NCBI GenBank assembly: GCA_038503035.1 | Contig: JAVSML010020762.1 | Coordinates: 69,871 to 133,870 of the forward strand | Direction of reading: 5' to 3' | Length of the DNA stretch: 64,000 nt | Source of the DNA: Crocodylus rhombifer | Taxonomy: Eukaryota > Chordata > Crocodylia > Crocodylidae | Part shown: positions 57,901-64,000 of the stretch, in pieces | Numbering within the stretch: the stretch's first letter is position 1 | Layout of the letters: each line of letters starts with the position of its first letter | The notes under the pieces: model-generated | Told to the model about the DNA's origin: nothing | Seen by the model: only the letters and a program-made list of their open reading frames with translations | Databases searched by the model: none | Position numbers and translations under genes: made by a program

Positions 57901-60900
57901 AGTTTTAAACATTCAGAATGTAAAAAGGTGATGACGTAACAACACTGAAAAGAAATGTCATCTCTGGTAAATTCAGCACTGGTGCAGGAGGACATAAATC
58001 AGTTGATCTCTGGGATTCATACTTCATTACTTACTGGTATGTTTTTTATTTTCTTGAAATACTTTGAAGGTAACAACAATGATTGTAAGCACAAAAACTA
58101 GTGGAAGAAGAACAAACCAAAGGATCTTCAGCGGACATGTGGGATCTGTTTATAAAATGGAGAAGAGATAAAATAAAATAAAGTAAGAAATGAATAGTTT
58201 GCTTTCATCCATCAATCTATCTAGGTTTTATACATCACCATGGGATCACAGTCTTACAATTTAAAAGAAAAACCAAAAGGCTTTACCTCTCCCATCCCTT
58301 TTCCTCCACCCCCACCAATCACCAGCAGGTAGGGTTGTCTAGAATTTCGCTTCATCTTAATTTGTACACATCTGAAATGGTGAGGTGAAGTATGTGAATT
58401 AACAACTCATCTCACTTGGATAATTTTTTATATGTGACTTTTTGTCAGGGATCTGTATGTGTCTTCATTAATTACTTGGAAGATAGAATTTAGTGTACAT
58501 TTAGTAAATTTGCAGATGACAGCAGGCTGCTAGGGTAGAGGACAGTTTGGAAGAAAGGATTAGGGTTCAAAATGATCTTGATATATTGGAGAAATGGTCT
58601 GAAATTAATCAGGTAAAATTCAAGAAGGACATGTGCAGAATACTGCATTCAGGATAGAAAAATCAAAAGTACAAATATAAACCAGGGAATAACTAGCTGG
58701 GCTGCAGTATTGCAGGAAAAGACCCGAGGGTTATAGCAAGCAGCAAACTGATTATGACTGAACACTGTGCTAGCATTCAAAAAAAAACAACAAACCAGCC
58801 CATAGCATACTGGGCTGCATTAACAGTGTTGCATCCATATCACAGTAAGTGATTCTTCCACTCTGTTCAGCACTGGGGAAGCCTCACATGGAATATTGTG
58901 TCCAATTGTGGGTCCCTCACTTCAAGAAAAACATGGGCAATTTGGAAAGTCCAGAGAACAACAAAAATAATTGTCAAGAAAATATGACTTACAAGGAAAG
59001 GTCAGAAAAACTGGGGTTATTTAGTCTGGAGAAGGTGAGACTGAGTGGTGGGGATTTGATAACAGATTTTCAAATATAGAGATATATGTTATAAATATGC
59101 TTTGTGTCCACAGGGGACAGGATAACAGTCTCAAATTACACCAAGGGAAATATAAGTTATGTATTAGGAATAACTTTCAAAATATGAAGATGGCTAGGTA
59201 TTAGATTAATTAACTTGAGAGTTGTGGAATCTCCATAATAACTGGAAACTTTTAAGTGTTTTTATATTAGACAAACACTTGACTGGGCTAGTTTAGGCTG
59301 AAATGATCCTGTCTTGAGCAGTGAGTTGGATTTCCCGGGATTCTGTATCAACAGTTGTATGTGGCAGGAAGGCTTATAACAACAAAGGATTACATATTAT
59401 GACAGAAAAATAGAAGGAACTTGCCCAGTGTGAAACATGCATCTTTGCTAATATCCACAGCCTGATGGTCCCTCAGCATATGCCTCAGCCTGATGGTCCC
59501 TCTTACTTATGAAATGGGAGGAGAGTCCAACTTCATGACCCATCCCCTAAGGAAACCCTTTTGCTGTCGTTTTAAATGGAAAATAAAACCTTCATGGGGA
59601 ATTGGACAGGAGTCAGGCTAAGGCAGTTGTCTGTGGTAACATCTACTGAAGAAACCCACCAGAAGTTTGTATAGAATTATGTAGATTATTAAAGCTTAGA
59701 GCTATAGAATTATAGCTACATTAAGTTCCTCTAGGCCCTTCCTAGAGCAGGTGGCAACACGGTGCCTTTAGGTAGCTCCTACTTCTGAGACATTTACCCT
59801 TGAGAGATAACTTCGTAGTCACTCATATCCTTTCCTTTGCAAAAGGCACATTTTCTGAGACTGTCACATCTGCCTACCATACTTGGTTTATTTATTGGGT
59901 TTTATTCTTCTAGTGCTTATCCAGAACCCTTAGTGTGTCCCAGGCTTTTGGCCTTTGTAAACAGTAGGAAGAAAAAGAGTTGTTTTTTTTTAACTTGAGT
60001 TAGCTAACTTACCTAATTCAGTATAAATCCTAGTTAAGAGAAAGTGGTTTGTAGTGTTACATAAATTATCACAATAAATTAAAATCTAGACTCTATTATA
60101 TTCTTAACCTGATAATTCTTGTGAAAACTATGAATAGTGTTCTCTGTGTTAGGGCTTTATTTCAAATAAGTTGAGCTAAGAACCTACGTACTTGTCCTCC
60201 TGAAGACACAACCTAAAATACAGAAGTTAAAATTGAGAATTTTCAATATATAAATAAAAAAAAGATAAACTAGTACAGTTTTCCAGCTGCAAATACTACA
60301 TGTGGAGCTGGGGCAATAAGCATGGTAGGCAATCAGCCAAGGGAACTCTTTAAAGGACCAAACAGCACAAAGAAAGACTAAAAAAAATTGCCAGGCTGTC
60401 TGCTGGAAAGAGACAATTAGGTGAGCTAAAGATTTTTTCCTTATGCATATAGCACTAAGAATATTAGTGGGACAATGTAACAGGGCACTAAGAAAAGTCA
60501 AACCTATGGCCCAGTCCTCCTTCCATTAAAGTGGATAGGAATTCTGAAATTTACTTCAAAGGCTGAAGAATTATATCAATTCATCTGGCAAACGAACAAA
60601 CAAAACCCCCCAAAAACAATATGAATTTTCGTTAAAGATAAATTCCATAAATTAACAATTAAAAAAAAAAAGTTAAATTCACAGATGTTAGTTTTCTTGG
60701 ATTATTTTCAGAAAATATAAGGCAAAACTGCTGGAGCAGACCATCTAAAAGCCTTGTTTGCCAAGCAAGGATGGTCTTTCACTAGTTTGATCAAAATTGC
60801 ACTGGATTCTTGGGGTGATGCTTTCAAGTAGTTGCTTAAGGCATGAATTGCCTGCTGGAAGCTTTTCTTCCTTAGTGCAAGGTTCATGTTATTTCCAAGT

Positions 60901-61199
60901 TTGATTTCCCCGCTGATTCCATTTTCATAACTTACTTTCCATGAAAGATGTTAGTTGCATTGAAATATTTATACAGTCATTCTGGTCTTCCATCATTGCT
61001 GTTATACATGAGTAATACATGTTTTCATCTGTTGTGTTTCCTCTTCTGCTTGTAGACTTTTTAATTTGGATTTCCAGTAAATAGTAAGTGTTAAATTCCT
61101 CACTGTCATCATTCTCATGAGCCACAGTGAAATTGAAATGTTTATAGAAAAAAATAAAATCTTTTGCTTTCATTGCTAATGATCCATTCACTCTTGAAA
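42839..61199 (-). CDS. TMEM156: TMEM156, last four coding exons, 5' exons outside window
   Basis: Four - strand exons join in one phase (all junctions split after the first codon base): 61199-60936, 58145-58035, 53673-53575 and 42996-42839. Together they encode about 210 residues of a type I membrane protein. The ectodomain part has [25 protein letters not shown] and [13 protein letters not shown] with several N-glycosylation sequons, followed by [10 protein letters not shown]. The transmembrane helix is [17 protein letters not shown] and the cytoplasmic tail contains [12 protein letters not shown]. As I remember it, the human sequence shows the same pattern (KANDF, HFNFSVAP, NDCIHIS, NITCSMKITW, then a tail ending PPIPEL). 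The function is unknown. The signal peptide and first cysteines must lie beyond 64000. Converging orientation next to FAM114A1 matches human 4p14. Confidence 0.9.
43059..43509. mobile_element. TIR element (MITE) of unknown superfamily
   Basis: The ends are GGGTGCATCCAGATGAGTGC and, reverse-complemented, GGAGCACATCCAGATGAGCA, about 450 bp apart. The interior is GC-rich and non-coding. No clear target duplication is visible, so the superfamily is open. It lies in the last TMEM156 intron, 62 bp from the terminal exon acceptor. Confidence 0.65.
43555..43690. repeat. Interspersed repeat with conserved core
   Basis: Contains GTTGTGTTAGTCTGAAGTCA, GTAGATTTGCACCTTATAGA, CATAAGCTTTCATAAGCAGT and CCTACTTCATCAGGTGC. 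I recognise these segments as common in turtle and crocodilian genomes but cannot assign a class. Related pieces occur at 52806-52870 and 53090-53165. Confidence 0.5.
44111..44877. mobile_element. Tigger1-like internally deleted DNA transposon
   Basis: 767-bp Tc1/mariner (pogo/Tigger) element with TA on both sides (44109-44110, 44878-44879). The ends are CAGGCATACCTCAGAGATAT and, reverse-complemented, CAGGCATACCTCGTTTTATT. It contains GTTCGGTTCCAGACCACCGC, AATAAAGCGAGTCACACGAA, GAGCCTTCAGCGAGTCGTAA, AACATTTATCGATTAAGTT and GCAATAAAGCAAAGCGCAAT. These correspond, nearly base for base as I remember it, to both ends of mammalian Tigger1. The transposase body is missing: TTGGGGTGGC joins to CCATTGTAGGG through a few bases. 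A 17-bp unit around ATGGAAAAATGGCGCCG is tandemly duplicated near 44745-44775. It lies in the last TMEM156 intron. Identity to the mammalian family is from memory and needs a database comparison. Confidence 0.85.
44880..47128. other. TMEM156 intron, nothing recognised
   Basis: AT-rich intronic sequence with short frames only. Confidence 0.45.
47129..47480. mobile_element. hAT MITE (family Y) with nested second MITE
   Basis: The left end is AGGGGTGGCCAACCTG. The right part reads TGTGGCACACCTGCCAAAAA. TCTAGACT is duplicated at 47121-47128 and 47481-47488. A sibling lies at 54450-54652 (shared TTTGTGGCA and CCTGCCAAAAA). The interior carries a copy of the 36059/53984 family starting at 47263. 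Confidence 0.75.
47263..47410. mobile_element. hAT MITE fragment nested in 47129-47480
   Basis: Starts CAGGGGTGGGCAAAATGC and shares TTTAGAAAATTAATATTTAT, GGCTGCCTGTCATGC and TGGCTTGCCAAAA with 53984-54169. The right terminus has decayed, so no target duplication can be shown. Confidence 0.65.
47489..51600. other. TMEM156 intron, nothing recognised
   Basis: AT-rich sequence. I saw no exon with matching phase on the - strand and no repeat with clear ends. The open frames (for example 49867-50088 and 50899-51276) lack family motifs. Confidence 0.4.
51601..51790. repeat. Foldback element with about 88-bp arms
   Basis: The arms 51601-51688 and 51700-51790 are near-complementary around an 11-nt loop (TGTTTCAATCG). 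The inner arm is almost perfect: ATCAGGGCTTTTTGGCACTT against, reverse-complemented, AGCAGGGCTTTTTGGTGCTT. The outer arm pairs GAGGAAGCATGTTAGTT with GAGGCATCATGTTAGTT. RNA from either strand would form one long hairpin. It may be a foldback MITE or a tail-to-tail pair of repeat fragments. Confidence 0.85.
51791..53574. other. TMEM156 intron with repeat fragments
   Basis: Contains two inverted pieces of the 43555-type repeat: 52806-52870 (AGAAGGCAGGGCAGGGTGCC) and, in opposite orientation, 53090-53165 (GGTGCCACCCTGCCTTCTG). About 220 bp of unassigned sequence lies between them. A direct repeat of AAGCTAGACAGATTTTAGGA occurs at about 53225 and 53271. No exon is seen. Confidence 0.45.
53575..53673 (-). 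CDS. TMEM156: TMEM156 cytoplasmic-tail exon
   Basis: 99 bp, phase 1 on both sides. The acceptor is TTTAAACCAG and the donor GTGAGT. It encodes [20 protein letters not shown] and [13 protein letters not shown]. It corresponds in position to the human tail segment around SVLLRGSDSEK. Confidence 0.85.
53984..54169. mobile_element. hAT MITE with perfect 8-bp target duplication
   Basis: The termini are CAGGGGTGGGCAAAATG and, reverse-complemented, CAGGGGTGGGCAATTAT. TTCTAATC is duplicated exactly at 53976-53983 and 54170-54177. At 186 bp it is the best defined member of the family also seen at 36059-37373 and 47263-47410. Confidence 0.92.
54450..54652. mobile_element. hAT MITE (family Y) sibling of 47129-47480
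   Basis: The left end is CAAGAGTGGCCAGTCTGG. The right end is CCTGCCAAAAAGGTTGCTTC followed by CCCACTG. The flanks CTTTAGGT and CTCTAGCT (6 of 8 identical) fit an old 8-bp duplication. It is non-coding. Confidence 0.65.
54661..56469. other. TMEM156 intron, nothing recognised
   Basis: AT-rich. A GC-richer stretch near 55690-55810 has no defined ends. Confidence 0.45.
56470..57350 (+). mobile_element. TIR family X, longest copy with GC-rich core
   Basis: The left end is GGCTAGGGACAGACATTACA and the right end, reverse-complemented, is GGCTAAGCACAGACAGTCAA. The terminal 100-150 bp match the copies at 18611-18893 and the fragments at 3027 and 9690. The core (about 56660-57240) is strongly GC-rich with Pro/Gly-rich spurious frames on both strands. 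No transposase is recognised and no clear target duplication was found. Confidence 0.6.
57351..58034. other. TMEM156 intron, nothing recognised
   Basis: AT-rich intronic sequence up to the transmembrane exon. Confidence 0.5.
58035..58145 (-). CDS. TMEM156: TMEM156 transmembrane exon
   Basis: 111 bp. The acceptor is TTATAAACAG and the donor GTAAGT. With the preceding exon it reads [10 protein letters not shown], then the hydrophobic run [17 protein letters not shown], then [10 protein letters not shown]. The Thr-Cys before the helix and the basic stop-transfer after it match the human layout. Confidence 0.92.
58470..59290 (+). mobile_element. Ancient CR1/L3-type LINE relic
   Basis: Heavily decayed + strand sequence. 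It still shows a FADDS-like motif C region near 58510 (TTTGCAGATGACAGC), then [20 protein letters not shown] and [17 protein letters not shown] around 58870-59060, equivalents of LVRPQLEYC and LFSLEKRRLRGDL in young CR1. It is much older than the other CR1 copies here and lies in a TMEM156 intron. Confidence 0.75.
59291..60935. other. TMEM156 intron, nothing recognised
   Basis: AT-rich sequence. The - strand frame 60184-60501 is hydrophobic but lacks splice signals consistent with the gene's phase. A short duplication CAGCCTGATGGTCCCTC occurs near 59458 and 59487. Confidence 0.45.
60936..61199 (-). CDS. TMEM156: TMEM156 ectodomain exon
   Basis: 264 bp. The acceptor is TTTCTTTGTAG and the donor GTAAGT. 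It encodes [54 protein letters not shown] and [20 protein letters not shown] then [10 protein letters not shown]. It has four N-glycosylation sequons (NGS, NFT, NTT, NIS) and two cysteines. It aligns with human KANDF, HFNFSVAP, YTCRIMEYPNDCIHISL in order. Confidence 0.92.
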
Positions 61200-61616
61200 C
61201 TACAAAGAAATAAAAAACATTAAGATATGCTATATGCTACACAATACTGAAAAAAGAAATACAGAAAAACTCTACTAAGTCTTATTCCTGTAAGCAAACA
61301 GTGAGATACATCATTATTGACTAGGAGTAAAATGAACAGAAAGATGACACATTAGATATTCTAAAGGGATCTGAGAGATACTGATATTTCTAGTCAAAAT
61401 GTATTTGACCTGAAAATGACAGTGAATTTTTTGTTGTTTTATCTACCAGCTTCAAGGTGGTCATTTTCTGTGTTTGGTGGTTGGAGGCATGTGTACACAA
61501 GCGCCTGTTTGTTTCTGTCACTGTCAGGAATAGCACAGACCAAGAATCAATTCAGAAAAAAACAGGTAAGACACTCATAGAAAGTTGAGCTGGATATGAC
61601 ATATAAGGTTGTTTGG

Positions 61617-61735
61617 TTTCGTAGTTTCTAGGGTGGGAAGGGACCTGAACAGATCATCAAGTCCGACCCCCTGCCCTGGGCAGGAACAAGTGCTGGGATC
61701 ATAATACTCCCAGCCAGATATCTATCCAGGTGTTT
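61617..61735 (-). mobile_element. CR1 3' end fragment
   Basis: About 120 bp of a - strand CR1. The tail TTTCGTAGTTTC is followed by TAGGGTGGGAAGGGACCTGA and AGTCCGACCCCCTGCC on the + strand. This is a strongly 5'-truncated copy of the CR1-B/C2 subfamily type. Confidence 0.8.
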
Positions 61736-61736
61736 A

Positions 61737-62322
61737 TACATGTGCTCTGGGAAAGGCGTGGGGGGTGGGGGTGCTCTTTAATTAGAGCAGCTTGGAGAGA
61801 TGCTCCAATTGAAGTGCCCAGAGCATTGTGTATCAGCATCCCCACACTGAAAAATGGCAGCAGGGACACTTTAGCTAAAGCTTGTCAAACAAGCTATAGT
61901 TAAAGCACCCCGCCACCTTTAATGCCTTGTGCCTCCTGCAGCTGGGAGGGTATGGCAACTGCCTGCAGGTGGTGGCAGCGGGGACATGGCAGACCAATGT
62001 CCACAGTCAGCAGCATGGGGGGTTGTTAGCAAGCACTGACAGATGCCACCAGCAGCATCAGGAGGTGCGAGGGAGGGCGGGGGATAGCGAGTGGCAACTG
62101 GCCACAAATGTTGCCAGCAGCAGTGGCCAATCTCAGGGGGGCACAGCCAATCTCAGGGGGTGCACGTGCACCTGTATGCACCCCCTACGTGTCGCCAATG
62201 CCTGCTGCCATTTCTCAGTGCAGGGACACTGATACGTGTAATTCTGGAGTCTGCTGGAGTGTGGTAATTACCACACTCTAATTACTGCATGTCAGAGCAG
62301 CCTCAATGAACGTGTATGGAGC
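61737..62322. mobile_element. Element with long inverted terminal regions
   Basis: About 61809-61868 (ending CACTGAAAAATGGCAGCAGG) pairs with about 62195-62245 (reverse-complemented CACTGAGAAATGGCAGCAGG). The outer parts share TTTAATTAGAGCAGC and GTAATTAGAGTG type sequence. Probably a MITE of about 580 bp with a GC-rich core. The exact ends and target duplication are unclear. Confidence 0.5.
62257..62278. repeat. Perfect 22-bp palindrome
   Basis: GAGTGTGGTAA followed directly by its reverse complement TTACCACACTC, no loop. It lies in the right arm of the 61737-62322 element. Confidence 0.9.
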
Positions 62323-62892
62323 ACCCATATACATTCCCATTTCAGAATACTTCCTGCCCATTTCAGACTGTTTCCCAGAGTCTCATCCAATTTTAAATTA
62401 CTCAAGTTATGGCTCTTCCACTCTGCCAACAAATTACTATAAAGTGTTACGATTTCTTAGACTTTGCATTTGTTTAGTCAGTGTTCTGTTTTGATTATTG
62501 GACATAAAACTCATTTTAGAAGGACAAAGCTTGGGTGTGTCCTCTCTCCTGACAGTACCCAGAAGCAGTGGAGGCATGCTGGGATGGGAAAGCTATGCCT
62601 TATGCAGTATCAGTGGCATTTTTGGTATTATACACCCAGGGATATTACAAACTAGAACCACAATGTGCACTTTGGTTCCACTTCTCTCAATCCCAACCAC
62701 AGCCTATCCTTACTAATCCTTATTTGTTTTATTATCCTGTCTTCTAATGCACTCTTCAGACATTTGGGGCAAAATGCTGTTACCCCTTGTGCACCTAGAT
62801 TGTACATACCTGGCCATGTGAGCAGCATTTTTGGCACTTATACATGGTTTGCAATTCTATTTGCCTTGCAGTATGAATGTGTAAGTACCTAC
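62323..62892. other. TMEM156 intron, nothing recognised
   Basis: No exon with the required phase and cysteine pattern was seen on the - strand. Confidence 0.4.
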
Positions 62893-64000
62893 ATATTGTG
62901 ACAGGGGGCCAACCCAGGGCCAGGTCTCACATCAGCCCGCCCACCTGTTTAGGGCAATCTGCCCCATCTTGCCTGCCACAACTTAATGTTCTCTGATATA
63001 ATAAGTGGGAGGCTGCCCATAACTGCCCTGATGCCAAGGGGTGCTATCCATGGCTCCGTACCTCCTGTACACTGTGGCCCATGCCTCGTAGATGGCATCC
63101 AGATTATTATTGCTCCCCAGCTTCAGTCCATTGTTGGGCTTCTTACACACTCACACTTACTTCGCCCCCCTCTCACAGGGGCATCTCACATGCTGCCCCT
63201 CACTGGGCCACTCAACTGTCCTGCTCCCTTGAATAACCACCTTTGGGCCATCAGGCTTTACTACTCTCACTGTGGTACAGCACATGCAGCACCTTCAGTT
63301 TGCTCATGCTCTGCTACTCTATGTGGCCTTGTCCTTGTGCCAAACACTGGGCTGCTTCTACCCCTAGTCCCTCACCAGGCAACTTGTTCCCATTTTCATT
63401 CATGAGGGTTGGCCCATGTACTTCTTTTCAAGCTGCCCTTGCAGCTCTACTCAGTAAACCCCTGGTGTAGCCCTTCAGGCCACACTTGGCAGCCCTACTG
63501 TGCACCACACATGCACAGTCCTTCAAGTACCTCTATGCAGCCTACTCTGTACAGGCCCTCACATCAATACTACCTCCTCTGGGGCCTCTGGGGTCTTATA
63601 CCCCTGCTGGGCTCAAGTGCTGCTTTATAAGCATGTCTGCCCCTCCCCCCAGGCACATATACACGTTCTGGAATTTATTGGGGGCTATCCCACCACAGAC
63701 AGACCCACCAGGCTACCTGTTCCTGGAAGTTTCAGGTCGTGCCCAGAACCAGGAGCCTCCTGCCATCCCCATAGCACCTGCCCTTACCTCCAAGATATTC
63801 TGGAAGCAGCTCAGCCAAATGTTACCTCCTGGCCTGCTAGCATCAAACTGTTGCCTCCAGCCCTGAGAGCTGGGCTCGAAAATGGCCACCCTCATCAAGA
63901 ACCTGGTGGCTGCCTGCTTCCAGCACTTAAAGTGGCAGGGACCAAAGGGGCACTGCCACACACATATGTTGTGCATATGGAGTAGTCTGAACACTGGCCA
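62893..64000. repeat. CT-rich moderately GC sequence, possible LTR or satellite-like repeat
   Basis: From about 62893 (TATTGTGACAGGGGGCCAAC) composition changes sharply to C/T-rich, short-period, ACACTGTGGCCCATGCC-type sequence that runs to the window end. Long overlapping open frames are present on the + strand (62986-63405, 63486-63866, 63500-63985), but they are Pro/Leu/Cys/His-rich in several frames and show no domain. It could be an LTR or another repeat whose other end is outside the window. Confidence 0.35.

Noticed and set aside
60184..60501. Hydrophobic - strand frame of 105 codons in a TMEM156 intron
   Set aside because: No acceptor or donor in the phase used by all other TMEM156 junctions, and the ectodomain and TM exons already join directly across it (Asn-Pro-Thr-Cys).
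62986..63985. Several overlapping + strand frames of 73-161 codons
   Set aside because: Overlap in different frames, Pro/Leu/Cys-rich, no motif, inside a repeat-like compositional block.
61200..64000. Search for upstream TMEM156 exons (signal peptide, Cys-rich N-terminal part)
   Set aside because: No - strand segment with suitable splice sites and cysteine spacing was recognised; they are probably beyond 64000.

Overview
The window looks like a stretch of a crocodilian (or at least non-mammalian sauropsid) nuclear genome. It is AT-rich vertebrate sequence with short exons, long introns and many CR1 LINEs. The CR1 3' ends carry tails such as TCTATGAAA or TTTCATAGTTTC, which I associate with crocodilian and turtle CR1 families. 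It also holds many short hAT and Tc1/mariner-type DNA transposons. There are no prokaryotic features.

Two cellular genes can be identified, and they converge tail to tail. On the + strand the last six coding exons of FAM114A1 (NOXP20) lie at 10901-19545. They encode about 222 C-terminal residues and end at a TAA at 19543-19545. On the - strand the last four coding exons of TMEM156 lie at 61199-42839. They encode about 210 residues: a glycosylated ectodomain segment, the single transmembrane helix, the cytoplasmic tail and the stop. All exon phases join cleanly. The order FAM114A1(+) TMEM156(-) is the same as in human 4p14, which supports both assignments. The 5' exons of both genes lie outside the window: FAM114A1 to the left, TMEM156 to the right.

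Layout: 1-10900 is FAM114A1 intron packed with transposons (a mariner-type MITE, a decayed hAT transposase, an inverted-repeat mosaic and a nearly complete CR1 with ORF1 esterase plus ORF2). 10901-19545 holds the FAM114A1 exons with three MITEs in the introns. 19546-42680 is 3' UTR plus intergenic DNA with a truncated + strand CR1 (23.6-24.9 kb), a hAT MITE (30.2 kb), a CR1 inserted inside another CR1 (31.5-34.7 kb), a hAT inside a larger hAT with a G-rich tract (36.1-37.4 kb) and a Penelope-like GIY-YIG relic (38.4-38.8 kb). 42682-64000 is TMEM156 with intronic transposons, including a 767-bp element at 44111-44877.

That last element is the most surprising item. It resembles, nearly base for base as I remember it, the ends of the eutherian-mammal DNA transposon Tigger1. 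That is unexpected in a reptile and suggests horizontal transfer. Other points of interest are a 24-bp duplication that multiplies a FAM114A1 splice acceptor, a C-terminal extension in TMEM156, a long foldback at 51.6 kb, perfect palindromes at 22.07 and 62.26 kb, and a 5.06-5.67 kb inverted repeat in which two CR1 tails carry the same downstream sequence. No CRISPR, tRNA, rRNA or clear new gene system was found. All family names for repeats come from recognition of motifs, not from database searches.
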